Assembly: GCA_016199985.1 (NCBI GenBank)
Contig: JACQFQ010000064.1
Coordinates: 54,166-118,165, forward strand
Direction: 5' to 3'
Length of the DNA: 64,000 bases
From: Verrucomicrobiota bacterium
GTDB lineage: Bacteria; Verrucomicrobiota; Verrucomicrobiia; Limisphaerales; UBA11320
The stretch's first letter is position 1, and each line of letters opens with the position of its first letter. Position numbers and translations under genes: made by a program. Positions 8,048 to 16,070 of this stretch are shown piece by piece. The notes beneath the pieces were generated by a model, which worked only from the letters and a program-made list of their open reading frames with translations, was not told the origin of the DNA and searched no databases.

Positions 8048-10317
8048 GAAATCTTGTTTGGGGAGGCCGCCGTTGCGTGGGCGAACAATGGCAGAGCCGC
8101 CCTGAATGAAGTGCCGCGCCCTTCCTCGCTCTCGAAGCTGATGGAGCCGCCATGAACATCAACGCACTTCTGGACCAAGAGCAGGCCCAGCCCAGTGCCC
8201 GGCGTGTCGCTGACGTTGCTGCCCCGCTGGAAGGATTGGAAGAGGCGCCCCCGGTCGGACTCCGGAATCCCGCGCCCCTGGTCCGCGACCGTGATGATCA
8301 CATCGCGGCCCGCTCGAGCAACCTCCAGCCGCACCGCGCGGTCAGGCGGTGAGTACTTGACGCCGTTGGAAAGCAAGTTCGTCAGCAGATGCCGCAGCAA
8401 GGTCTCATCGCCGCGCGCTCCCGCCAGGTCGCCCTCGTAGCGCAGCTCAATCGGGCAGCGATGCAGGGTGGCAGAGAGTATCTCATCGACGATTCGCTCG
8501 CAGAAGACCGGAAGATCGACGGGCTCCGGCTTGAACTCCAGCCTGCCCGCCTCGACCCGTCCGAGCAGCAGCACATCCTCCATCATTCCGCCCATCCGCT
8601 TCACCGAGGAGCGTATGGTGCCCAGGCAGTTCGCGCGACGCTCGGGCGTGAGACGGTCGAGATAGCGATCCAGAATGTCCGAGCTCGTCAGGATAACCTC
8701 CAACGGCGTCCGGAACTCGTGAGAGACGAGGGAAACAAAATTGCTTTTGAGCTGATTCAGCTCCTTTTCGCGTTCGAGCGCCTTTAGCAGAGCGCTCTCC
8801 GACTCGAGCAGCTCCGCGGTCCGCTCAGCGACGCGCTCCTCGAGTCGCTCCTCGGACGCGCGGAGCTGGAGCATCTGGCGACGCAGCAGAAAAATCCATC
8901 CCATGGCGATCACTCCGACCCCCAAGCCCACCAGCCCGGGCTTCCACACCTGCGGGCGCGTCCAAAACGGCGGGGCAACGGCGGCGACAACGTCGCCGGG
9001 CGAGCGCATCAGCAGCTGGAATGTGGGACGTCCCTTCACCACGCCGCCTTCGGACTCATGAACTCCTGTCACACGAACGTAGGAGTCCGTCTTGAGCTTC
9101 CAGTCAGCGGGCGTCTCGCTGCTCCAGCTCGCTTGAACCACTTCCTCGCCCACCCTCAGAGTGAGCAGCTGATTGAATCCGGCGGCGTTCCCCCACCCTC
9201 GCTGATTCAGCAGCTGACCTTCGATCGAAACCACGCGACCCGGGAAGCGACCCGCCTGGAGATCGCGGACCGAAACGGGCTGCGGCGCGGGCACCGGGGA
9301 ACGGCCCAGCCTGCGGTATTCTGAGAAGATCGCGGTCGGCACAAGGGAGTACCAGTTGCGTCGCGCGCCGATGACCTCGATGCGCTCGCCCGGCTCCAGT
9401 GTCGTCTGGGGTTCATGCTCCAGGCTCTCGCCCGACGCGGGCTTTGGGAGCGGCGACAGCGGGATGGTCAGCATCACGCCGGTCGTGTCCTGCAGGTAGA
9501 TCAGGCCCGGACGGAAGTAGGTCACCACTCCCGAGAATCGGTACCGCGGACCCCATTCCTGGGGCTGCTTCGCGGCGTCGGCGATGGAGAGCAGCGGACG
9601 ATCAAAGAGGGTTCCAGGGCCTGGCCTGATTACTTTGATCTGATCCGTGCTCGAGGCCGAGACATCGAAGCGAGTGACGCGTCCCCGCGCGTTGAAAACC
9701 TGGAAGGCCATTCCAGTCACTTGGATCTCCGCGTCGATCCATTCGCGGGGCAAGGGACCCGCAGCAGGAGACACCCAGACTTCGAACGGAGAGCCGTCGT
9801 AACTGACAAGCAGGACCAGGAGCTCCCCGTTCAAGGTCATGTCGCGAACAATCGCGCGGGTGGTCACCATGCAAAAGGGATGCGCCCCCGCCGACAATTG
9901 ATGAGCGGTGACATTCGCGCCGCCGGGGAGCGGGGCCGTTCCCAGGACCGTGGCGGTTGCGCGAGCGAGCGTGGGGTAGGGTCGGCCCGGCTCGACCGCG
10001 CCTGTGGCTTCCACGCGTTGACCCGCTCTGAAGCCGCGATTCGACGCAGCTAGCGTGACCTGGATGCCGCGATCGCCTTCCTGCAAAAAAATGCGCGTGG
10101 TCAACTCAGACACGTAGGTCACGACACCGGACACCCGCGCGGAGTAGCGATTCGAGCTCGCCAGGACCGGGTCGAGCGTGACGACCTGCTCCAGATTGGT
10201 GAGAAGGAGGGCGGCGGTGGCGCCGCGCCGCGGTTCCTGGCTGAAAGCGCCCCCGGCAAGCACCATCACCCACAGCATGGCTGCGGCGAAGGCGCGTCGA
10301 GCAGGGCAAATCGTCAT
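8044..10317 (-). CDS. Membrane sensor histidine kinase with OB-fold-like extracytoplasmic repeats
   Basis: A signal/anchor sequence at the start is followed by about 430 extracytoplasmic residues, a single transmembrane helix at about 460-478, a coiled-coil linker, a HisKA domain (SHEFRTPLE, phospho-His533) and a HATPase_c domain (N-box LLSN at about 648-651, G1 box DQGRGIPESDRG, G2 box GTGLGLLL). ATG at 10317 was chosen; a TTG six codons upstream is the alternative. The sensor region repeats a pattern of the form 'GVVTY-x-IYLQ-x-G-I-x-V-T ... G-x-R-[IV]-E-V-x-G' at about 63-125 and 262-335, with a weaker third copy at about 362-440, which looks like tandem OB-fold modules rather than a PAS or Cache domain. 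It overlaps the response regulator by 4 bases. The ligand is unknown. Confidence 0.93.
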   Translation of the reverse strand: MTICPARRAFAAAMLWVMVLAGGAFSQEPRRGATAALLLTNLEQVVTLDPVLASSNRYSARVSGVVTYVSELTTRIFLQEGDRGIQVTLAASNRGFRAGQRVEATGAVEPGRPYPTLARATATVLGTAPLPGGANVTAHQLSAGAHPFCMVTTRAIVRDMTLNGELLVLLVSYDGSPFEVWVSPAAGPLPREWIDAEIQVTGMAFQVFNARGRVTRFDVSASSTDQIKVIRPGPGTLFDRPLLSIADAAKQPQEWGPRYRFSGVVTYFRPGLIYLQDTTGVMLTIPLSPLPKPASGESLEHEPQTTLEPGERIEVIGARRNWYSLVPTAIFSEYRRLGRSPVPAPQPVSVRDLQAGRFPGRVVSIEGQLLNQRGWGNAAGFNQLLTLRVGEEVVQASWSSETPADWKLKTDSYVRVTGVHESEGGVVKGRPTFQLLMRSPGDVVAAVAPPFWTRPQVWKPGLVGLGVGVIAMGWIFLLRRQMLQLRASEERLEERVAERTAELLESESALLKALEREKELNQLKSNFVSLVSHEFRTPLEVILTSSDILDRYLDRLTPERRANCLGTIRSSVKRMGGMMEDVLLLGRVEAGRLEFKPEPVDLPVFCERIVDEILSATLHRCPIELRYEGDLAGARGDETLLRHLLTNLLSNGVKYSPPDRAVRLEVARAGRDVIITVADQGRGIPESDRGRLFQSFQRGSNVSDTPGTGLGLLLVQKCVDVHGGSISFESEEGRGTSFRAALPLFAHATAASPNKIS

Positions 10318-10360
10318 GGACGAATGGTGTTTCAAACCGGGTCCAATTGAAACGCCGATC

Positions 10361-10398
10361 CGCCGCCGGGGGTATAGGCCTTTAGGCCTATTGCGGCG
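10361..10398. terminator. Hairpin between ABC permease and histidine kinase genes
   Basis: A 7-bp perfect stem (ATAGGCC / GGCCTAT, 4-nt loop TTTA) is flanked by CGCCGC and GCGGCG, which can extend it with an asymmetric internal loop. It lies in the 174-base gap between two minus-strand genes, about 94 bases after the permease stop. There is no T-tract, so it could be a Rho-independent-like terminator for the exporter operon or a leader structure for the kinase mRNA. Confidence 0.35.
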
Positions 10399-10491
10399 AG
10401 CCGTCGGCCGCCAAAGGGCCGTCCGCGGCGTTCAACTCCCTTGTGAACCGGGCGCGATTCCGTATGGGAGACTGCGGATGAAGAATCCAGG

Positions 10492-11697
10492 CTAGCTGGT
10501 CGGCGACAGATTCGCGGCGACATCCGTGCGATACGCCTTCACCGCCGGCACGACGCCGGCGAGCGCGCCCAAGGCGAGCATCGCCGCCGGGGCCCACAGC
10601 ATCACCGGAGCGGCCTGCCACGGGTTGAGCACGACGCCCGTTTGCGCTCTCACGATTCCGCTCACCCCCTGCATGAGCGCCAGATAGAGAACGCCGCCCA
10701 CCGCGACGCCGATCAGCGTGATCATCAGCGCCTCCAGGACGACGGCGGAGAAGATCGTCCGACGCCTCGCGCCGAGCGCCCGCAGGATCGCGATCTCGCG
10801 ACGCCGCTCATTCATCGAGTTGTAGATGCTCGCGAGCACCGACCCCGCGGCGACCAAGGCAACCAGGTACGCGACCAGGCCGAGCACCTTCTCGAACCAC
10901 GCCACCTTGTCAAAAAGCTGCGCCACAATCCGCCCGATGGGCCAGGCGAAGGTCAGGCGATTGCCCTGCTTATTGTACATCTGCTCCATCTGATGGCCCG
11001 CCAGCGCCGTGTTCAGCTTCACCAGCACAGCGCTCACGTCGTTGGCCGTCTTCGGATCGTGCCCGCCCATCGATTGGATTCCCGACAGTGGAATCCAGAG
11101 GACCCGGTCCGCCGGCGTGTTCGAGGGCTCCAGGACCCCCACCACCAGATAGGTCTCCGCGTGCCGATCGTTCTCATTGAACAAGAGTCCGTGGTAGGGA
11201 TGAAACGAATCGCCGATCTTCATCCCCAATCTCCTCGCGACAAAGCTCCCCAGCACCGCCTCGCGGCGCAGAGGATCGAACATCCGCCCTCCCGGTTTCA
11301 CTCGAAACGCGCGGCCGCGGGAGTCCTGGGCGTGATCGAAGAAGTCGGGCAGCGTGCCCACGAGTCGGTAGCCCTGGAAGTTGTCGCCAACCGCGATCGG
11401 AACCGCGAACTTCACGCGGGCGTCCTTGCGAATGTCCTCGACGTCGCCGAATGGAAGATTGCCCGGCGAGGATTCCAGGTGAAACACGGCGTTCAAGACG
11501 AGCTGAAGCGCCGACCCGCGAGCGCCCAACACCGCGTCGAAGCCCGCCGTGACAGAGGTAAACGTGCTCTGCGCCTCGTCCTTCGTGACCCACACCGTGA
11601 TCCAGAGCCCCGTGGCGAGGGCGATGGAGAAGGCCGTGACCATGGTCGACAGCGCGTGCTGCCGCAGGCTCTTCCAAACGAGACGAAGCAGCGTCAT
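10492..11697 (-). CDS. ABC transporter permease, FtsX/MacB family
   Basis: This 401-residue integral membrane protein has the MacB/FtsX layout: one N-terminal transmembrane helix (LSTMVTAFSIALATGLWITVW, about 16-36), a roughly 220-residue periplasmic core, and three C-terminal helices (about 270-295, 320-345, 365-390). The NERRREIAILRALGARRRTIF segment at the cytoplasmic end of the FtsX domain is the typical contact with the ATPase. Its ATG overlaps the stop of the ATPase gene upstream, so the two form one exporter. Related systems (LolCDE, MacB, DevC types) work mechanically on lipoproteins, peptides or antibiotics; the substrate here cannot be read from sequence. No membrane-fusion or TolC-like partner is adjacent. 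Confidence 0.93.
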   Translation of the reverse strand: MTLLRLVWKSLRQHALSTMVTAFSIALATGLWITVWVTKDEAQSTFTSVTAGFDAVLGARGSALQLVLNAVFHLESSPGNLPFGDVEDIRKDARVKFAVPIAVGDNFQGYRLVGTLPDFFDHAQDSRGRAFRVKPGGRMFDPLRREAVLGSFVARRLGMKIGDSFHPYHGLLFNENDRHAETYLVVGVLEPSNTPADRVLWIPLSGIQSMGGHDPKTANDVSAVLVKLNTALAGHQMEQMYNKQGNRLTFAWPIGRIVAQLFDKVAWFEKVLGLVAYLVALVAAGSVLASIYNSMNERRREIAILRALGARRRTIFSAVVLEALMITLIGVAVGGVLYLALMQGVSGIVRAQTGVVLNPWQAAPVMLWAPAAMLALGALAGVVPAVKAYRTDVAANLSPTS

Positions 11698-12377
11698 AGC
11701 GGGCCTTCCTCCCGGGCGACGAGGTTGAGCTGATGGAAGTCCTGGACCGGGTCGAAGCGCCGCAGGATCTCGGGGTCGTGGCTGACGAGCAGAAGGGCGA
11801 CACCCTGGCTGGAGCAGCTCTCGCGGATCAGGGCGAGAGCCTCGGCCGCGCGGCGATCGTCCAGGTTGCCGGTGGGCTCGTCCGCGAGAATCAGCTGGGG
11901 ACGCGAAGCGAGCGCCCGCGCCACAGCCACCCGCTGCTGCTGGCCCGAGGAAAGCTGGCGCGGCAGGTGGTTCATCCGGTCCGCGAGGCCCACGCGTTCC
12001 AGCAGCGAGCGCGCAAAATCGCGATCCTCCCCCGCTCCGAAGGACATCCCGAGGAGCACGTTCTCGAGAGCGGTGTGCCCCTGGAGCAGGTTGAACGTTT
12101 GAAACACATATCCAAGTGTTCGCGCCCTGAAAGCATCGCGGCGGGACTCGCTCAGGGCGGTCAACTCCGTCCCGCTGAGGGTGATTCTCCCCGAATCAGG
12201 GCGAAGCAGCCCCGCGATCAGATGGAGAAAAGTGGTCTTGCCGCAGCCGCTCGCGCCTCGCAGCGCGATCTGCTGTCGCGCCTCGAGGCTGAACCGGGGA
12301 ATATCGAGGATCGAGCTGACCGTCCCGTCCGGGGTCCGGTAGCTTTTGCGCAGGTTTTCAATCTCAAGCAACGCCAT
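11694..12377 (-). CDS. ABC transporter ATP-binding protein, MacB/LolD type
   Basis: This is a 227-residue nucleotide-binding subunit. Walker A is GASGCGKTT (41-49), the Q-loop is near FQTFN (92-96), the signature is LSSGQQQ (142-148), Walker B is LILADEP (162-168) and the H-loop is H200. The start is placed at the ATG at 12377 (MALLEIENLRKSY), which fits the family N-terminus; an upstream in-frame start at 12491 adds 38 low-complexity residues with no family support. The 4-base overlap with the permease indicates translational coupling. The glycine of the signature is replaced (LSSGQ rather than LSGGQ), which is common in this subfamily. Confidence 0.95.
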   Translation of the reverse strand: MALLEIENLRKSYRTPDGTVSSILDIPRFSLEARQQIALRGASGCGKTTFLHLIAGLLRPDSGRITLSGTELTALSESRRDAFRARTLGYVFQTFNLLQGHTALENVLLGMSFGAGEDRDFARSLLERVGLADRMNHLPRQLSSGQQQRVAVARALASRPQLILADEPTGNLDDRRAAEALALIRESCSSQGVALLLVSHDPEILRRFDPVQDFHQLNLVAREEGPL

Positions 12378-12741
12378 GGATTCAGCGCGGTCGTCGACTC
12401 GCGACCGCGGAGGAGAATGAACCCGCCTTGGGGCGCCAAAGCAAGAGAGCAGTCCGAAAGGAAGAGACGGACTGGAGGGAGGCCGGTCCAATCGGCCCTG
12501 AGCCCCAAGGCCTTGCCCCCTTCCACCCCAAGGATCCGGCGGTCCGGAGGCAATGGCTCGTAACGAATCGCCGGCTGATCTGTCTGATTCTATTACAGAG
12601 GAGGGCTAGGTTGATTGGGTCAAGCGCGGATGACAGGACGCTCAGATTGCCCGGGCTCGCCTCTTCATCCTCAGTTCTGTCATCCGCGCTACTTTTTCAA
12701 ACACCGACCTCCCCTTCCCGACGCTTCCCCTGTCCAGCGAT
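12378..12741. other. Intergenic region, 364 bp, with a long inverted repeat
   Basis: No credible coding sequence is seen. It separates the exporter operon from the upstream metallopeptidase gene (both minus strand) and must hold the promoter of the exporter. The notable element is the 14-bp perfect inverted repeat listed separately at 12623-12690. Confidence 0.6.
12623..12690. repeat. 14-bp perfect inverted repeat with 40-nt spacer
   Basis: AGCGCGGATGACAG (12623-12636) and its exact reverse complement CTGTCATCCGCGCT (12677-12690) flank a 40-nt spacer. On the + strand the right arm is followed by ACTTTTTC, as in a terminator, but no + strand gene feeds into it. On the minus strand it lies 52-120 bases after the stop of the metallopeptidase gene. 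It may be a large terminator hairpin or a small palindromic intergenic repeat. Confidence 0.7.
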
Positions 12742-13557
12742 TCACAACGATTTCTTCGCCGGCGATGACCAGAGCTGCAGCATGAGCTGATATCCACTGG
12801 GGTCGTAGAGCGCAAGATCCCCTCGATCGAAGGGAAAGTGATCGTTGCCGCAGAACCACACGCAAGACAACTCCGCAAAATACTCCAGCTGGTTCTCCAG
12901 GGCGTAGGCCTTGTCGAGGGTGGATCCATCGGACTTCCGGACCTGCTGGTAGAGATGCTTGTCCACGGCGCCCTTGAACGAGAGCATGATGTCGGGCTTG
13001 TTCTCCGACCACTGCTCAAGGTGCCAGGCGTGAGCCAGCTCATGGAGGAGCATCTTGGTGGATCCGAACTCGGTCTGGTTGCAGAAGTGCTCCGCGGAGT
13101 AGATCACGATCGCACCGCCCATCCGGGGGTCGAGGCGCTTGTTGAAGTCGGGGGCCGACGGGGCGAAGTACTGGGCGCCGCGGGACCGTCCGCCGTGGGA
13201 GGACTTCTCGCCGTAGAGAAAGAAGATCGGAACCCGCTGGAGGACAGACAACGTATGGGAGGGGAGGAGTCCGCGGATCTCCTGAAGCTTCCGCTCCGCG
13301 CGACGCTGGATCCTGTCGGCCAACGCGGGGTTCTTTGCGATCATCTCCTCCTCGATCAGCACCGACCAGCCCGCCATGCGCCTGCAGGAATAGTCACGAA
13401 GCGGTTTGGCAAAATCAAGGATCTGCGCCTCCGCTCCGGCCCTTGGCGTGGATTCGTGAGGAGACAGGGCATCATGGGACCACAAGGAAGCCGGGCTGCT
13501 GCTTCCGATCAGAAGCAGCAGCCAGATCTTCAAGTCGCATCCAAAGCCGTGGGACAT
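12742..13557 (-). CDS. Secreted HELAH-type putative zinc metallopeptidase
   Basis: This 271-residue protein has an N-terminal signal-like segment (IWLLLLIGSSSPASLW, about 11-26). A zinc-site motif HELAHAWH lies at 172-179 (ligands His172 and His176, catalytic Glu173), and a likely third ligand is in EYFAEL (Glu229), the gluzincin arrangement. The preceding YSAEHFCNQTEFGSTKMLLHELAH resembles metallopeptidases whose catalytic helix follows an edge strand. It is smaller than the large anthrax-toxin-like enzymes, and no specific family could be assigned. It is a single gene, probably acting outside the cytoplasm on an unknown substrate. Confidence 0.8.
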   Translation of the reverse strand: MSHGFGCDLKIWLLLLIGSSSPASLWSHDALSPHESTPRAGAEAQILDFAKPLRDYSCRRMAGWSVLIEEEMIAKNPALADRIQRRAERKLQEIRGLLPSHTLSVLQRVPIFFLYGEKSSHGGRSRGAQYFAPSAPDFNKRLDPRMGGAIVIYSAEHFCNQTEFGSTKMLLHELAHAWHLEQWSENKPDIMLSFKGAVDKHLYQQVRKSDGSTLDKAYALENQLEYFAELSCVWFCGNDHFPFDRGDLALYDPSGYQLMLQLWSSPAKKSL

Positions 13558-14242
13558 GCCCTACTATAGCCGCGCGAGCCACGAGCCACCTTTGGGGTCT
13601 CCCCATCCCGTTGCCTCAGGGAAACTACGACAGGCCCGATCCTGCCTTCCCCCGCTGCGGTTCGGAATGGGTTGATCGAGCCTCCTCCTGCGGCCCATCG
13701 CGCCCCCTGTCCGGGTTGCATGGCCGACCTCCACAGGGAGGATCGGAGACCCACTGTCAGAAGCCGGTAAGACGCCCACCCAGGACATGTGAACCCCGAA
13801 CAAGGAGCTGTCTCCAAATGAGACGCATCAGAAAGCCGCCGCGACCGAGGCCGGGGAGATGAGACACCGCAACAGACGCGACGGACGCGACGAGGACTCG
13901 GATCGGAGTGGAATAGCACGGCAGGATGCATCATCCGCATCCCCGAAGAGAGGACCGAGGCTTGTCCGCCATGGAAGCCAACGATCGAGCCTCTGAACCC
14001 GCTACAGAGAACGAAATCCAGAAGCGCAGCCCCCGAGAGCTGTAGTAAGAGAGCTTCATTCTTCTTCGCTCTCGTGGCGTCCGTTGCGGTGCAACCTCCC
14101 CGCGGCAACGAGGACTTTGGGCGGACATAGAGCGACCGCCGGTGAGCGCCTATTCGAGAGCCAAAACGAAAACCGATGTCAAAAAAGCCTCAATCGCTTG
14201 ACGTCCTCGTTGGAGCTTGGCTAGGGTTCCGCCCCTGCTTGT
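13558..14242. other. Gene-poor region, 685 bp
   Basis: Only one longer open frame is present (13530-14108, minus) and it has no recognisable protein features and overlaps the start of the metallopeptidase gene. A small tandem repeat of GACGCGACG (two perfect copies, 13875-13892) was noticed. The right end carries the tRNA-His promoter. The composition and broken frames suggest an intergenic repeat or decayed gene. Confidence 0.5.
14198..14227 (+). promoter_or_regulatory. Sigma-70-type promoter of tRNA-His
   Basis: A -35 box TTGACG (14198-14203) and a -10 box TAGGGT (14222-14227) are separated by 18 bases. Transcription would start near 14234, about 9 bases before the mature tRNA 5' end, as expected for a single tRNA unit. 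Confidence 0.55.
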
Positions 14243-14318
14243 GGTGACTGTAGCTCAGCATGGTTAGAGCCCCAGATTGTGGATCTGGATGTCGCGGGTT
14301 CAAATCCCGTCAGTCACC
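14243..14318 (+). tRNA. tRNA-His (GTG anticodon)
   Basis: A full cloverleaf can be drawn. The acceptor stem is GTGACTG (14244-14250) with CAGTCAC (14311-14317), the anticodon stem-loop contains TTGTGGA with anticodon GTG, and the T-arm is CGGGTTCAAATCCCG. The G at 14243 is the extra G-1 unique to tRNA-His and faces discriminator C73 at 14318. CCA is genome-encoded at 14319-14321. Confidence 0.97.
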
Positions 14319-14408
14319 CCATCCCTTTCCCTGACAGTTCCACACCGCCGTGGTCGGCGCGGGACAATTACCTTTTGCATCCCCCAAGCCCGCTGCTAGG
14401 TTGCGCTC

Positions 14409-15248
14409 ATGTCGAAAACGGCCGACGCCATCTCTTCGCGCGCGAGCGCTCCTGCGGCTCCAGCGCCTCGTAAGTCCGAGCTGCATGACAAGCAAAACGA
14501 GCGGGATCATCGCGAACTGCGCATCGACAAAGTCGGAGTTCGCGGGCTGCGCTTTCCCATTCAGGTGCGGGACAAGGCCAAGACGCTCCAGAACACCATC
14601 GCCACCGTCACCTTGTGCGTTGATCTCCCCAAGGAGTTCAAGGGAACCCACATGAGCCGCTTCATCGAGGTGCTTAACGCCCATGGAAACATGGTGCATG
14701 TGGAGAACATCCCCGACATCCTCTTCGCGATGCAGCAGCGCCTGAACGCGTCGACTTCTCACATCACGATGGATTTCCCTTACTTTCTTGAGAAGAAAGC
14801 GCCTATCTCCGGGTTGGCCGGGCTGATGGACTACGGCGTCCGGTTCGAGGCGACCGCCACGGGCAAGGAAATTGATTTTGTCCTCACCGTGCGGACTCCT
14901 GTGACGACGCTTTGCCCTTGCTCCAAGGCGATCAGCCGGTATGGCGCGCACAATCAGCGCGGCGAGGTGACGGTTCAGATCCGATCCCGGAATATCATCT
15001 GGATCGAGGACCTGATCGCCTGGGTCGAGTCCAGCGCGAGCAGCGAGCTCTATTCGCTCCTCAAGCGCGAGGACGAGAAGGCCGTCACCGAGCGCGCCTA
15101 CGACAACCCCGTCTTCGTGGAGGACCTCGTCCGCAACGTCGCCCAGAAGCTGAACGGCGATCCGATGATCACCTGGTACCGCGTCGAGGCCGAGAACTTC
15201 GAGAGCATCCACAACCACAATGCCTACGCCTGCATTGAAAAGGGCTAG
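14409..15248 (+). CDS. folE2: GTP cyclohydrolase FolE2 (type IB)
   Basis: This 279-residue enzyme opens the folate and 7-deazaguanine pathways by converting GTP to dihydroneopterin triphosphate. Family features run the whole length: DHRELRIDKVGVRGLRFP near the N-terminus, the metal-binding cysteine region TTLCPCSKAISRYGAHNQRG (Cys169 and Cys171), and NFESIHNHNAYA at the C-terminus. The length matches type IB enzymes, which work with several metals and often replace the zinc-dependent FolE. The first 30 residues are Ala/Pro-rich and probably disordered. It is the first gene of a + strand group followed 59 bases later by the YebC-family gene. Confidence 0.96.
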   Translation: MSKTADAISSRASAPAAPAPRKSELHDKQNERDHRELRIDKVGVRGLRFPIQVRDKAKTLQNTIATVTLCVDLPKEFKGTHMSRFIEVLNAHGNMVHVENIPDILFAMQQRLNASTSHITMDFPYFLEKKAPISGLAGLMDYGVRFEATATGKEIDFVLTVRTPVTTLCPCSKAISRYGAHNQRGEVTVQIRSRNIIWIEDLIAWVESSASSELYSLLKREDEKAVTERAYDNPVFVEDLVRNVAQKLNGDPMITWYRVEAENFESIHNHNAYACIEKG

Positions 15249-15307
15249 CCCGGGATTTGGGCATTGAATCGACACGGGAACCTTCGCACAGTAGTCGCCA
15301 CACACAT

Positions 15308-16030
15308 ATGGGCGCACAATGGAAACAGGCCGGACGCGAAGCGAACGCGCAGAAGCGGGGACAGATGGTCGTCAAGCTCGTGAGGGAGATCCTGGTCGCC
15401 GCGAAGCTGGGCGGCGCCGACCCGGACTTGAACGCCCGCCTCGCCGCCGCGGTGGAGAAGGCGCGGAAGAACAGCGTCACGCGCGACACCATTGAGCGCG
15501 CCGTCAAGAAGGGCGCGGGGCTCACCGAGGAGAAGGTCCAGTTTGAGCTCATCACCTACGAGGGCTTCGCCCCGCACAAAGTGCCCGTCGTCGTGGAATG
15601 CCTCACCGACAACCGCAATCGCACCGCTCCCGAAATCCGGAATCTTTTCAAGACGGGCCAGCTCGGACAGCCGGGAAGCGTCAGCTTTTTCTTCAACCAC
15701 TGCGGGGTGGTTGAAGGCCACCACGCCGACGCCAGCCGCGACGCCGAGGGCGACGCGATCGAAGCCGGCGCCCAGGAGGTGGAGAGAATCGAGTCTGAGG
15801 AAAGCCCCGAAGGCGTCCAATGCGCCCGGTTCACCACGACGATCAAGGATCTGGATGGGGTCTCGAAAGCCCTGAAGGCGGCGGGTTGGACTCTCACCGC
15901 CTCCGAGATCCGCTATGTGGCGAAGAGCTTCCCCGAGATCGCCGACACCGCGCGGAAGGAAGTCGTGGATTTTCTTCACGCCCTGGACGACCACGACGAC
16001 GTGCATCACGTCTACGCGGCGCTCCGATGA
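15308..16030 (+). CDS. YebC/PmpR family regulator or translation factor
   Basis: This 240-residue protein has the YebC family layout: a Gln/Lys-rich N-terminal segment (MGAQWKQAGREANAQKRGQM), a three-helix bundle with ARKNSVTRDTIERAVKKG, and two alpha/beta domains (ITYEGFAPHKVPVVVECLTDN; the C-terminal part ends in DHDDVHHVYAAL). Members are described as DNA-binding regulators or as factors that relieve ribosome stalling at proline runs. The N-terminus differs from the usual 'M-A-G-H-S-K-W' start, as in the shorter YeeN-type members. The start was placed at ATG 15308 rather than an upstream ATG at 15257. The priA gene begins 40 bases later. Confidence 0.92.
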   Translation: MGAQWKQAGREANAQKRGQMVVKLVREILVAAKLGGADPDLNARLAAAVEKARKNSVTRDTIERAVKKGAGLTEEKVQFELITYEGFAPHKVPVVVECLTDNRNRTAPEIRNLFKTGQLGQPGSVSFFFNHCGVVEGHHADASRDAEGDAIEAGAQEVERIESEESPEGVQCARFTTTIKDLDGVSKALKAAGWTLTASEIRYVAKSFPEIADTARKEVVDFLHALDDHDDVHHVYAALR

Positions 16031-16070
16031 CCGCACGCGTCCGCGTTCATCAAGGAGCCCGGGGCGTGCC

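Noticed and set aside
13530..14108. 192-residue minus-strand frame
   Set aside because: It overlaps the start of the metallopeptidase gene, has Ser/Arg-rich composition and no protein features.
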